Positions 1 to 8,000 of a DNA stretch of 64,000 nucleotides are shown here, one piece after another. Source of the stretch: Nonomuraea spiralis (GTDB lineage Bacteria; Actinomycetota; Actinomycetes; Streptosporangiales; Streptosporangiaceae). The notes beneath the pieces were generated by a model that ran no database searches, was not told the DNA's origin, and saw only the letters and a list, made by a program, of their open reading frames with translations. Both the position numbers and the translations under genes were made by a program. The DNA is taken from assembly GCF_014648435.1 (NCBI RefSeq), contig NZ_BMRC01000007.1:186001-250000 (forward strand), in the 5' to 3' direction. Numbering within the stretch: the first letter of the stretch is position 1; each line of letters opens with the position of its first letter.

Positions 1-1
1 G

Positions 2-991
2 CCGCGGCACCTGGACACCGCGCGGCGGTGGCTGGCCTGGGCCGCCAGGCAGGCCGGCGACCGGCACGCCTTCCACGCCGCCGAGCTCGGCATCCTGCCC
101 GACAAGGTGGGCCGCGTGTCGATCTACCACTCGCCGGCGGGCACCGCGTGCGTCGACGCGCTCGTGGCCAACGCGATGGGCGACCGGCGGCGGGCCGTGC
201 ACGCGGTCGGGGCCTTCGTCACCGCCTCGCTGCTGCCGTGCCACACCCTCGACCTGACCCTCGGCCGCGCGGGCACCGTGCTCGGCGCGGCGATGCTCGC
301 CGAGGCGCTCCAGGGGACCGGCGTACCGGACCGTTGCGGGCTGGCCGGTCTGGCCGACCAGACGCTCGCCTCCATCCTGCGCCGGTTGCCCCCCTCGGTG
401 ACGGACGACGCCGGGCTCCGCTACCGAGGCGTCGCCCACGGCTGGGCGGGCATCCTGTACGCCGCCCTGCGCTGGTACGCGGCGACCGGGACCCAGGTCC
501 CCGACGTGGTCCGCGACCGCCTCGACGAGCTGGCCGCGCTCGGCCGCACCCGCGACGGCCGCACCACCTGGCAGGGCCCCCACGACATCCCCATGACCGG
601 CTGGTGCCACGGCCCCGCCGGATACGTCCACCTCTGGGCCACGGCCGCGGCCGTACTGGGCGAGGACGCGTACGCCGGGCACGCGCTGCGGGCCGCCCGC
701 GCCTGCGCCCCGGCCCACGTACGGATCCCGACCCTGTGCTGCGGGCTGGCCGGGCAGGCGTACGCCATGCTGGCCGCCCACCGGCTGTCGGGCGAGCCGT
801 GCTGGCTGGCCGCCGCCCACCGGCTGGCCGGCGCGGCGACCCGCGAGGCGGGCGGCGGCGACAGCCTGCCGAACAGCCTCTGGAAGGGCGACCTCGGCGT
901 GGCGCTGCTGATCGGCGACCTCGACCGCCCGGACCTGGCCTGCATGCCGCTGTTCGGCCACGAGGGCTGGCCCGGCGGCGGCCGCCCGTAG
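2..991 (+). CDS. LanC-like (lanthionine synthetase C family) protein, 5' end outside the window
   Basis: The frame is open from base 2, so the N-terminus lies outside; 329 residues are visible. LanC-fold proteins are (alpha,alpha)6 toroids that bind zinc and add Cys thiols to dehydrated Ser/Thr to form lanthionine rings. Visible signatures are HGWAG near base 435, GWCHG at 599-613 (first zinc Cys) and LCCG at 734-745. Most LanC domains have Cys-His-Gly at the last site. Cys-Cys-Gly matches the three-cysteine zinc site known from the ProcM-like LanM group. The tail SLWKGDLGVALLIGDLDRP replaces the usual final Gly-rich helix. It could be a stand-alone LanC-like protein or the cyclase end of a LanM, LanL or kinase-LanC fusion; the missing 5' part decides this. 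It is convergent with the P450, 13 bases away. Confidence 0.8.
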   Translation, partial: PRHLDTARRWLAWAARQAGDRHAFHAAELGILPDKVGRVSIYHSPAGTACVDALVANAMGDRRRAVHAVGAFVTASLLPCHTLDLTLGRAGTVLGAAMLAEALQGTGVPDRCGLAGLADQTLASILRRLPPSVTDDAGLRYRGVAHGWAGILYAALRWYAATGTQVPDVVRDRLDELAALGRTRDGRTTWQGPHDIPMTGWCHGPAGYVHLWATAAAVLGEDAYAGHALRAARACAPAHVRIPTLCCGLAGQAYAMLAAHRLSGEPCWLAAAHRLAGAATREAGGGDSLPNSLWKGDLGVALLIGDLDRPDLACMPLFGHEGWPGGGRP

Positions 992-1004
992 CCGAGCGGG
1001 CCCG

Positions 1005-2177
1005 TCAGCGGCCGCGTCTGGGCGTGCCCGAGATGATCAGCTCCTTGAAGCCGGTGAGGAAGGTCGATCGCACCCGGACCGGTTCGGCGGCCACCGCGAC
1101 GTCGGCGAACGTCGCGAAGAGCGTGGCGAAGAACAGCCGCAGGGTCAGCCGGGCCAGGTGGGATCCGGCGCAGTGGTAAGGCTCGTCACCGAACGCGAGG
1201 TGGCGGTTGGGCGTACGTTCCGGGTCGAAGGCGTCCGGGTCGGGAAAGACGGCGGCGTCGCGGTTCGCCGAGCCGATCCAGGCGACCACCGGCTCGCCCG
1301 CCGGGACGTCGACGCCCGACAACCGCACCGGCCGGGTCGTGTGCCGCATGAAGTGGCTGCCGGGCGACGCCCAGCGCAGCGCCTCCTCGACCCCGGTGCG
1401 CAGCAGGTCGGGCCGGTCGGCCCAGGCGCGGTAGGAGCCGGTGCGGGCCAGCTCGTACACCGTCGAGCTGGCCGCGTCCGGCAGGGTCACGCTCGCCCCG
1501 AGCAGCAGGTCGCGGCAGCCGGCGACGGCCGTTTCCGGGTCCATCCGGCCGCCGGCGTCGGAAACCATCAGGCTGACCAGGTCCTCGCCCGGCGTGCGGG
1601 CGCGCTCCCGTACCAGGGGGAGGAAGTAGGCGGACAACTCGCGGTGGGCCCGGCGCGGCGTCCCTGGCGCGGCGTCGCCGATCCGGTGGCCGGGGTCGTC
1701 CTCGGCGCCGGCCGCCATGGCCAGGCCGGACAGGTACGGCCAGTCGGCGCGGGGCAGCCCCAGTAACGGCCCAGCCAGCGCCAGCGGCAGCCCCCGGACG
1801 GCCGCCGCCAGGTCGAACGACTGCTCGTCCAGCCCGGGGGCGAGCAGGCCGGTGATCGCCGCGATCAGGGACGGCTCGTAGCTCCCGGCCGGACGCATGC
1901 CCATGACCTTCCGCAGCGCCGCGCGCGCCCGGTCGGGCCCGGTCGGGCCGGTGGCGGCGGGCTCCCGTCCGGCGGCCGGGTCGGCGTGGCCGGGCGAGGT
2001 TCCCCGCTCGCCGGCGAAGGACGGGTGGTCGCGCAGGACGCGGTCCACGTCCGCGTACCTGGTGACCGACCAGAAGCCTCGTTCGTGGCGGTGCACCGGG
2101 TCGTGCTCGCGCCACCACCGCCAGGCCTCGTACTGACCGCCCGCCTCGAACAGGCCGGGGTCGGCGAGGTCACGCAT
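1005..2177 (-). CDS. Cytochrome P450, 390 aa, I-helix acid missing
   Basis: Soluble bacterial class I P450 of normal length. The haem loop reads FGDEPYHCAG with the thiolate Cys near residue 336; the second Gly of FGxGxHxCxG is Glu. The K-helix ExxR is EALR, and the meander NRHLAF is normal. The I-helix, usually AGx(D/E)T, reads GASVT: Thr is kept but the acid of the acid-alcohol pair is Val. That suggests unusual oxygen activation or a substrate-assisted reaction. No Shine-Dalgarno precedes ATG 2177. Translation probably depends on the upstream 45-codon ORF, whose TGA overlaps this start by 8 bases. The substrate is unknown; the LanC-like neighbour makes a peptide possible, but the two genes are convergent, not one operon. 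Confidence 0.9.
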   Translation of the reverse strand: MRDLADPGLFEAGGQYEAWRWWREHDPVHRHERGFWSVTRYADVDRVLRDHPSFAGERGTSPGHADPAAGREPAATGPTGPDRARAALRKVMGMRPAGSYEPSLIAAITGLLAPGLDEQSFDLAAAVRGLPLALAGPLLGLPRADWPYLSGLAMAAGAEDDPGHRIGDAAPGTPRRAHRELSAYFLPLVRERARTPGEDLVSLMVSDAGGRMDPETAVAGCRDLLLGASVTLPDAASSTVYELARTGSYRAWADRPDLLRTGVEEALRWASPGSHFMRHTTRPVRLSGVDVPAGEPVVAWIGSANRDAAVFPDPDAFDPERTPNRHLAFGDEPYHCAGSHLARLTLRLFFATLFATFADVAVAAEPVRVRSTFLTGFKELIISGTPRRGR

Positions 2178-2307
2178 GGTTCGGGGGAGCCGGCGAGCCG
2201 GCCGGTCTGCGCGGCCGCGGCCCGGCCGGCCGCCGTTCGATCTCGGTGCGCGGAGCCTCGTACGCCGATCCCGGCCCGAGGTCGTCCCGCGACGTGCCAG
2301 TGGTCAT
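2170..2307 (-). CDS. 45-aa ORF translationally coupled to the P450
   Basis: ATG at 2307 is preceded by GGAG five bases upstream (complement of about 2313-2316). The stop overlaps the P450 start, and the P450 has no ribosome site of its own, so this ORF is probably translated and serves coupling. The peptide starts MTTGTSRDDLGPGSAYEAP and then becomes Arg/Pro-rich, ending PAGSPAPPNHA. It has no Cys and only two Ser after the start region, so it is a poor lanthipeptide core. It is polar with one Tyr and no membrane segment. It may be a RiPP precursor for the P450, a small protein, or just a leader that sets P450 translation. I recognise no family. Confidence 0.5.
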   Translation of the reverse strand: MTTGTSRDDLGPGSAYEAPRTEIERRPAGPRPRRPAGSPAPPNHA

Positions 2308-2491
2308 CACAGCTCCGTGTCGAGGTGGGGTCGCCGATCGGACACAGTCTCGTCGGCCCGTGTTGAGTTCTCGTTGAGAAGACGTTGACCACCCCGGGTC
2401 GCGGGGAGAAGCTTGACGGGCCCGGTGTCGTCGTTCCATAGTGGGCCGGTCAACTCCATTTGATTTCTCCGGAGGTTTTCAGCGGAAATTA

Positions 2492-2505
2492 TGTTAGCGA
2501 TAACA
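2492..2505. promoter_or_regulatory. LacI-type operator upstream of the dead arabinofuranosidase
   Basis: TGTTAGCGATAACA is a near-palindrome centred on CG, with six of seven half-site positions matching. This is the central-CG form typical of LacI/GalR regulators of glycosidase genes. It lies about 150 bases before the GH54 remnant and is probably left from its regulated promoter. The rest of the 333-base gap 2308-2640 holds the 45-codon ORF's ribosome site at its left edge and a short AT-rich patch around 2480-2525. I see no other gene in it. Confidence 0.5.
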
Positions 2506-2640
2506 CGATAACCCTCCTCTCGTGTGATCGCAGATCAGCGGGCATAAGCGATCGGCGCCCTTTTGTTCGCCGGTGACCCGTGCCCGCATTTTCCCGGCGA
2601 TTCACGGCGCCCCCCAAGAAAGGCGTAGATCCATTCATGA

Positions 2641-3245
2641 TCGCCCGGTCCGGATTACGTCGTCTCCATTGGCGGGTTCTCCGGCCCGGCCGTGGGCGGG
2701 TACGACAACCTCGCCCTCGCCACCGCGGCGCCCACCCTGGTCAACGGCCACAAGGCGTACGGCGTCCGCGTGACGGCGGCTGCTGCTTCGACCACGGCAA
2801 CGCCGAGACCGACAGCCGCGACAACGGCAACGGCACGATGAAGGCCGTCTACTTCGGCGACATCAAGGTCTGGGGCCACGGCACCGGCAACGGCCCCTGG
2901 GGCGTGGCCGACCTGGAGAACGGCCTGTTCTCCGGCGTGAACCCGGGCTGCAACGCGGGCGACCCCAGCGTCAGCCACCGCCACCTGACCGCCGCCGTCA
3001 AGGGCGAGCCGAACCAACTGGGCGATCCGGGCCGGGAACGCTACCTGCGGCACCAGAACTACCAGCTCCACCGGCAGCACAACGACGGCGGCACGCTGTT
3101 CGCCGCGGACGCCGCCTTCTGCCCGCAGCCGGGCAGGAGCGGCCAGGGCACCTCGTTCGCCTCCGCGAACTTCCCCGACCGGTTCCTGCGCCACTACGAC
3201 AACACCGTCCACCTCGCCGCGAACGGCGGCTCCGGCCGGGGACGG
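2641..3245 (+). pseudogene. Decayed GH54-CBM42 alpha-L-arabinofuranosidase (abfB type)
   Basis: Three blocks of a GH54/CBM42 enzyme are fused by deletions. Block 1 (2653 to about 2770, frame of base 2653) has GGFSGP, GYDNLA and NGHKAYGV. Block 2 (about 2772-3010, a different frame) has CCFDHGNAET and DLENGLFSG, the segment around the GH54 nucleophile Glu. Block 3 (about 3040-3240, same frame as block 2) has RYLRHQNYQL, FCPQPGRSGQGTSF and FLRHYDNTVHLA from the arabinose-binding CBM42. Compared with the roughly 500-residue fungal and actinobacterial enzymes, about 30 residues are missing at the first junction and about 120 at the second. The second loss includes the acid/base GGDN region. The signal peptide and N-terminus are also gone. 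With a frameshift and no proper start it cannot make active enzyme. Confidence 0.85.
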
Positions 3246-3246
3246 C

Positions 3247-4152
3247 TCACCGCACGTCGGCCGGGCGTTCCCCGCCGCCGAAGGGGTAGCGGGCGCGGAA
3301 GTCGCTCTCGGCCTCGGCCATCGACATGAACGTGACCCCCCTGTGCCCGCGCATGTACGCGATGAGCCGTTCCAGCATCAGCAGCACCTGGGGACGCCCG
3401 CTGACGTCGGGATGCAGCGTGATCGGGAAGACCGCGTAGTCCAGCTCGCGGTAGACCCAGTCGAACTGGTCGCGCCACTGCTGTCCGAGGTCGCGCGGGC
3501 TGACGAAGCCGTGGCTGTTCGGCGAGCTCTTGATGAACATCATCGGCGGCAGGTCGTCCAGGTACCAGCTCGCGGAGAACTCCACCAGGTCCACCTCCTC
3601 GCCGTGCACCAGCGGCTTCATCCAGGTCGAGGCGTCCTGCTCGTAGTCGATGCGGGTCCACTGTTCGCCCTTGCGGGCGTAGAAGGGCAGGAAATCGCGG
3701 TAGGACTGCGAGTGGTCGTAGCTGAAGCCGTAGCGCAGCAGCAGCTCGATGGTCCGGGCGGACATCTCCCACCACGGCGCGACGTAGCCGCGCGGCCGTA
3801 CGCCGAGGACCCGGTCCAGCACCTCCAGGCTGTGGGCCAGGACGTCCTCCTCCTGCTGGGCCGACATCGACACGGGATTCTCGTGCATGTAGCCGTGCGC
3901 GCCGACGTCGTGCCCGGCCTCGACGATCATCCGCATCTGGTCGGGGAACGACTCCGCGGAATGTCCGGGCACGAACCAGCTCGTCCTGATCCCCTCGCGG
4001 GCGAACAGGCGCAGCAACCTCGGGGTCCCGACCTCGGCGGCGAACACGCCCCGCTGGATGTCGTTGGGCGAGTCCTGGCCGCCGTACGAGCCGATCCAGC
4101 CCGCCACGGCGTCCACGTCCACACCCAGGCACACGTTGATGGCTTTCTCCAT
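3247..4152 (-). CDS. Polysaccharide deacetylase (NodB-fold, PgdA/allantoinase-like)
   Basis: 301 residues with no signal peptide, so cytoplasmic. Carbohydrate-esterase-4 style motifs appear: the GVDVDA aspartates near the start, HGYMHE supplying the two metal His, RGYVAPWWEMS (Arg/Trp motif) and TLHPDVSGRPQ at the end. The HP-D-x-GRP ending is typical of the branch with Helicobacter PgdA-like and PuuE-like proteins, where the substrate may be a cyclic amide or imide rather than N-acetyl glycan. ATG 4152 lies 61 bases from the divergent LOG gene. The stop is just past the arabinofuranosidase remnant. Confidence 0.85.
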   Translation of the reverse strand: MEKAINVCLGVDVDAVAGWIGSYGGQDSPNDIQRGVFAAEVGTPRLLRLFAREGIRTSWFVPGHSAESFPDQMRMIVEAGHDVGAHGYMHENPVSMSAQQEEDVLAHSLEVLDRVLGVRPRGYVAPWWEMSARTIELLLRYGFSYDHSQSYRDFLPFYARKGEQWTRIDYEQDASTWMKPLVHGEEVDLVEFSASWYLDDLPPMMFIKSSPNSHGFVSPRDLGQQWRDQFDWVYRELDYAVFPITLHPDVSGRPQVLLMLERLIAYMRGHRGVTFMSMAEAESDFRARYPFGGGERPADVR

Positions 4153-4201
4153 GGCCCGGCACGTACCCCCAGCGTGCGGGCCGTCACAGGTCCGGCTCGC
4201 C

Positions 4202-4207
4202 TACAGT
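4202..4207 (+). promoter_or_regulatory. -10 element (TACAGT) of a leaderless LOG transcript
   Basis: TACAGT ends six bases before GTG 4214, so transcription would start on or next to the start codon, the geometry of leaderless actinobacterial mRNAs. No Shine-Dalgarno is visible in between, which agrees. The -35 region (about 4179-4186) is weak. Confidence 0.45.
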
Positions 4208-4213
4208 GGCGGC

Positions 4214-4771
4214 GTGAACATCTGCGTCTTCTGCTCCGCCGCCGACCTCGACGACCGATACACCCGCCCGGCCCGCGAGTTCGCCGGGCTCATCGGCAAG
4301 GGCGGCCACACCCTGGTGTGGGGCGGCTCCGACTCCGGACTGATGAAGGTCATGGCCGACGGTGTCCAGGAGGCCGGCGGACGGCTGGTCGGCGTATCGG
4401 TCGAGTTCCTGGCACACAAGGCCAGGCCCGGCGCCGACGAGATGGTGATCACCCGTGACCTGGCCGAGCGCAAGGCCCAGCTCCTGGCCCGCGCGGACGG
4501 CTTCGTGATCATGGTCGGCGGCAGCGGGACGCTCGACGAGGCCACCGAGATCCTGGAGCTGCGCAAGCACGGCCTGCACACCAAGCCCGTCGTGCTGCTG
4601 AACACCGCCGGCTTCTACGACGGGCTGAAGCAGCAGTTCCAGCGTATGGAGGCGGAGGGATTCCTGCCGCTGCCCCTGACCGAGCTGGTGTTCTTCGCCG
4701 AGGAGGGCGTCGGGGCCATCGCGTACCTGGAGGAGCAGTCGGGCCTGGTGCCCCCTGTCGTCCAGGGCTGA
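4214..4771 (+). CDS. LOG family protein (TIGR00730-type, possible cytokinin-riboside-monophosphate hydrolase)
   Basis: 185-residue Rossmann-fold protein of the lysine decarboxylase-like/LOG family. Confirmed members release adenine-type bases from nucleoside 5'-monophosphates. The hallmark PGGxGTxxE appears as VGGSGTLDE with Pro replaced by Val, and the Arg-containing helix ERKAQLLARADGFVIM precedes it. Upstream WGGSDSGLMKVMADG matches the phosphate-binding segment. I chose GTG 4214 rather than earlier starts because homology begins at NICVFCSAAD and the -10 element lies six bases upstream. Those earlier starts would overlap the divergent deacetylase. Physiological substrate unknown. Confidence 0.88.
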   Translation: MNICVFCSAADLDDRYTRPAREFAGLIGKGGHTLVWGGSDSGLMKVMADGVQEAGGRLVGVSVEFLAHKARPGADEMVITRDLAERKAQLLARADGFVIMVGGSGTLDEATEILELRKHGLHTKPVVLLNTAGFYDGLKQQFQRMEAEGFLPLPLTELVFFAEEGVGAIAYLEEQSGLVPPVVQG

Positions 4772-4795
4772 CGGCGGGGGCCGGACCGGTAGGGT
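4768..4795 (+). promoter_or_regulatory. Sigma70-type promoter of the SARP gene, apparently leaderless
   Basis: CTGACG at 4768-4773 and TAGGGT at 4790-4795 are separated by 16 bases. TAGGGT ends seven bases before ATG 4803, so the transcript would begin about at the start codon. The -35 overlaps the LOG stop codon. Confidence 0.5.
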
Positions 4796-4802
4796 GGGTG
4801 CC

Positions 4803-7800
4803 ATGGGAGCCGGCGACGTCGAGATCCGGATCCTGGGGCCGATCGAGGCCGTCGCCGGGGCGCGGGCCGTGCGATTAGGCGGCCCCCGCAGCCAGGCGGT
4901 GCTCGCGCTGCTGGCCGAGGCCCACGGCCGGGTGGTCTCCATCGACCGGCTGACCTCCCTGTGGGGGCACGACCCGCCCGCGTCCGTACGCAACCAGGTG
5001 ATGATCGCCGTGAACGGCCTGCGCCGCGGCCTGCGGGAGGCCGGCGCCGACCCCGGCGTCATCGAGACCGTGGGCTCGGGCTACCGGCTGAACGGCGGCC
5101 TGGTCGACGCGCGCCTGGCCGAGGAGAGCGTCGAGCTCGGCCGCCGGGCCGCGGCCCAGGGGCGCGAGGAGGAGGCCGGCGAGCTGTACGGCCGGGCGCT
5201 CGGCCTGTGGCGCGGCCCGGTCCTGGCCGGGCTCGACGCGCCGGACGTGCGGGCCGTCGCGAGCCGCCTGGAGGAGCTGCGGCTGACCGTGCTCGAAGAG
5301 CGGGCCGAGCTGGAGCTGACGCTCGGCCGCCACCACGGGCTCGCCGCGGAGCTGCCGGCGCCCGTCGCCGAGCACCCGCTGCGCGAACGGCTGCGCGGGC
5401 AGCTCATGCTCGCCCTCTACCGCTGCGGACGCCGGGCCGAGGCGCTGCGGGTCTACCAGGACGGCAAGCGGCTCCTGGCCGACGAACTCGGCCTCGACCC
5501 GGGCCCGGCGTTGCGCCGGCTCGAAGCCGACATCCTGGCCGACGCGCCCACCATCGCGGCCCCCGGCGACGATCCGGAGCCCCGTCCCGTCCCCGCCGAG
5601 CTGCCCCCTGACGTACGCGGCTTCACGGGCCGCGAACACGCCCTGGCCTGGCTGCACGACCTCGCCCCGCCCGCCGGCACGCAGGACGAGGGGGCCTCGG
5701 AGGTCAGGGTGGTGGCCGTCACCGGGGCGGCCGGAGTGGGCAAGAGCGCGCTCGCCGTACGTGCCGGGCACCGGCTGGCCGCCCGGTTCCCCGACGGGCA
5801 GCTCCACCTCGACCTGCGTGGCCACGCGGCCCAGCCGCCCGTGACGCCTTCGGCCGCGCTCGCCCGCCTGCTGGCCTCGCTGGGCGTGCGCCCCGAGCAC
5901 ATCCCGGCCGAGCAGGAGGCCGCCGCCGCCCTGTACCGCTCGCGCCTGTCCGGCCGGCGCGTGCTCGTCGTGCTCGACGACGCCCACACCGCCGACCAGG
6001 TGCGGCCCCTCCTCCCGGCGGCCTCCGGCTGCCTCGTACTGGTCACCAGCCGCGACACCCTCACCGGGCTGGTCTCCTCGCACGGCGCCCGGCTGCTGCC
6101 GCTCGGCGTCCTGGACGAGGCCGCCGGCCTCGATCTGCTGGGCTCGATCGCCGGGCACGACCGCGTGGCCGCCGAGCCCGCCCACGCCGCCGAGCTGATC
6201 CGCCTGTGCGCCCGCCTGCCGCTCGCCCTGCGCGTGGCGGCGGCGACCCTGGCCGCCCGCCCGCGCTGGTCCCTGGCCGAGTACGCGAGGGCCGTCGCCC
6301 TGGACGGGTTCGACGCCCTGCGCATCGACGGCGACCTGGCGGTGCGCTCGGCGCTCAGCCTGTCCTACGCCCGCCAGCCGCCCCCGGCGCGGCGCCTGTT
6401 CCGCCTGCTGGGCCTCCTGCCCGGCCAGGACGTCACCGCCGAGGCCGCCGCAGCGCTGGCCGGCGTCGAAACCGCCGAGGCCCGCCGGCTGCTCGACCGG
6501 CTCGCCGCCGCGAACCTGCTGGAGGAGCGCCGGGCACGCCGCTACACCTTCCACGACCTGCTGCGCCTGCTCGCCAAGGAACTGGCCGAACGGCAGGAGG
6601 AGCCCGCGGCCCGGCGGCAGGCCCTCGACCGCCTGACCCACTGGTACGCCACCTCCGCGGCCCGCGCCGCCGCGCTCGCCCACCCGTTCATCACCCGGCT
6701 GCCCCACGGTCCGGCGTACGAACCGGCCCTCACCCCGGACGACCGGGCCGGCGTCGCGGCCTGGCTGCGGGACGAGCAGGCCAACCTGATCGCCACCGCC
6801 GTCCACGCCGCCGCGTACGGCCCCCGCCGCCACGCCTGGTCGCTGGCCGACTCCCTGCGCGGCCACTTCGTCCTCCACCCCGCCGTCGCCGACTGCTTCG
6901 TGACCGGCGAGGCGGCCCTTCGCGCCGCGTCCGCGGAACAGGACGAAGAGGGCCTGGCCGTCGCCCACCTCACCCTCGCGACCGCCCACCACCTGCGCTT
7001 CGACCTGGCCGAGGCCCGCACCGGCTACGTCGGGGCGGCCCGCCACTGCGAACGGGCCGGCTGGGCGCGCGGAGCCGCGGCGGCGCACAACAACGCCGCC
7101 GCGACCTGCCACGACCTGGGCGAGCTGCACCGCTCCATCGAGCACTTCCAGGTGGCCCTGAGCCTCAGCCGCGACGGCGGCGACCGGCAGGGCGAGGCCA
7201 AGGCGCTGGCCAACATGGGTGTCGTCGAGATCGAGCTCGGCGCCCTGGAGGCGGCCGAGGAACGGCTGCGGCGCGCGGTGGAGCTGCGGGAGAGCATGGG
7301 GGAGGCCCAGATCAGCGTCCCGCTCGGCGGGCTCGCCACCGTCCACCGGCTACGGGGACGGCTGGCCGAGGCGGGGGAACTGGCTTCGGAGGCGCTGCGC
7401 TCCGACCGGGCCGCCGGGTCGCGGGCCGGGGAGTCGCGCAGCCTGACCGTCCTGGCCGAGGTGCGGCGCGACGAAGGGCTCCTGGAGCAGGCCCTGGACG
7501 ACGCGACGCGGGCGCGGCGGCTGGCCCGCGAGACCCATCACACCTACGCCTGGTGCGGCGCGGCCAACACGATCGGCACGATCCACCTGCTGGGCGGGGA
7601 CTACCGGCTGTCCCTGCTCGCCCACCAGGAGGCCCTGGACCACGCCGACAGCGCGGGCATCCAGTTCATGCGCGCCCGCGCCCTGATCGGCCTCGGCCGC
7701 GCCCGCCTCGGCCTGGGCGACCTCGACCGGGCACTGAACGCCGCCGGACGGGCCCTGGAGATGGTGTGCTCCAGCGACTTCCGGCTCCTGCACGGCCCGG

Positions 7801-7925
7801 CGCTGTCGCTGCTGAGCGAGATCCACCTGCTCCAGGGCCGCCGCTCCCTGGCCGCCGACTACGACCGTCAGGTCCGGCTCGTCTCCTGCTCGCCGGTCGC
7901 CCGGTGGCGCCTGGCCGCCGTCTGA
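4803..7925 (+). CDS. SARP/AfsR-type transcriptional regulator with NB-ARC and TPR domains
   Basis: 1040 residues. An OmpR-like winged helix (about 8-95) is followed by the BTAD domain (about 100-245), the pair that defines Streptomyces antibiotic regulatory proteins. Then comes an NB-ARC/STAND NTPase with Walker A GAAGVGKS (about 310) and Walker B LVVLDDAH (about 395). The C-terminal third is TPR helices. Large SARPs of the AfsR kind bind direct repeats near -35 and recruit RNA polymerase, with the NTPase/TPR part sensing signals. GTG 4794 is an alternative start, but ATG 4803 fits the promoter. No biosynthetic cluster follows directly, so its target is unknown; it may act in trans or on the lanthionine locus. 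Confidence 0.93.
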   Translation: MGAGDVEIRILGPIEAVAGARAVRLGGPRSQAVLALLAEAHGRVVSIDRLTSLWGHDPPASVRNQVMIAVNGLRRGLREAGADPGVIETVGSGYRLNGGLVDARLAEESVELGRRAAAQGREEEAGELYGRALGLWRGPVLAGLDAPDVRAVASRLEELRLTVLEERAELELTLGRHHGLAAELPAPVAEHPLRERLRGQLMLALYRCGRRAEALRVYQDGKRLLADELGLDPGPALRRLEADILADAPTIAAPGDDPEPRPVPAELPPDVRGFTGREHALAWLHDLAPPAGTQDEGASEVRVVAVTGAAGVGKSALAVRAGHRLAARFPDGQLHLDLRGHAAQPPVTPSAALARLLASLGVRPEHIPAEQEAAAALYRSRLSGRRVLVVLDDAHTADQVRPLLPAASGCLVLVTSRDTLTGLVSSHGARLLPLGVLDEAAGLDLLGSIAGHDRVAAEPAHAAELIRLCARLPLALRVAAATLAARPRWSLAEYARAVALDGFDALRIDGDLAVRSALSLSYARQPPPARRLFRLLGLLPGQDVTAEAAAALAGVETAEARRLLDRLAAANLLEERRARRYTFHDLLRLLAKELAERQEEPAARRQALDRLTHWYATSAARAAALAHPFITRLPHGPAYEPALTPDDRAGVAAWLRDEQANLIATAVHAAAYGPRRHAWSLADSLRGHFVLHPAVADCFVTGEAALRAASAEQDEEGLAVAHLTLATAHHLRFDLAEARTGYVGAARHCERAGWARGAAAAHNNAAATCHDLGELHRSIEHFQVALSLSRDGGDRQGEAKALANMGVVEIELGALEAAEERLRRAVELRESMGEAQISVPLGGLATVHRLRGRLAEAGELASEALRSDRAAGSRAGESRSLTVLAEVRRDEGLLEQALDDATRARRLARETHHTYAWCGAANTIGTIHLLGGDYRLSLLAHQEALDHADSAGIQFMRARALIGLGRARLGLGDLDRALNAAGRALEMVCSSDFRLLHGPALSLLSEIHLLQGRRSLAADYDRQVRLVSCSPVARWRLAAV

Positions 7926-8000
7926 GCAGCGGAAACGGTTCGCGGTGGATTGTGCGCGGGTAGGGTGGTAAGGAGGCTGTGACCGTCGGGGGAGGTCACG

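Noticed and set aside
2170..2307. Lasso-peptide precursor, because YEAP resembles the YxxP leader motif
   Set aside because: The following Leu and Gly of the leader motif are missing, and no lasso B or C genes are near.
4875..7346. Long open frame on the minus strand opposite the SARP gene
   Set aside because: Composition is low-complexity Gly/Arg/Ala typical of antisense frames in GC-rich genes; the plus frame has full SARP domains.
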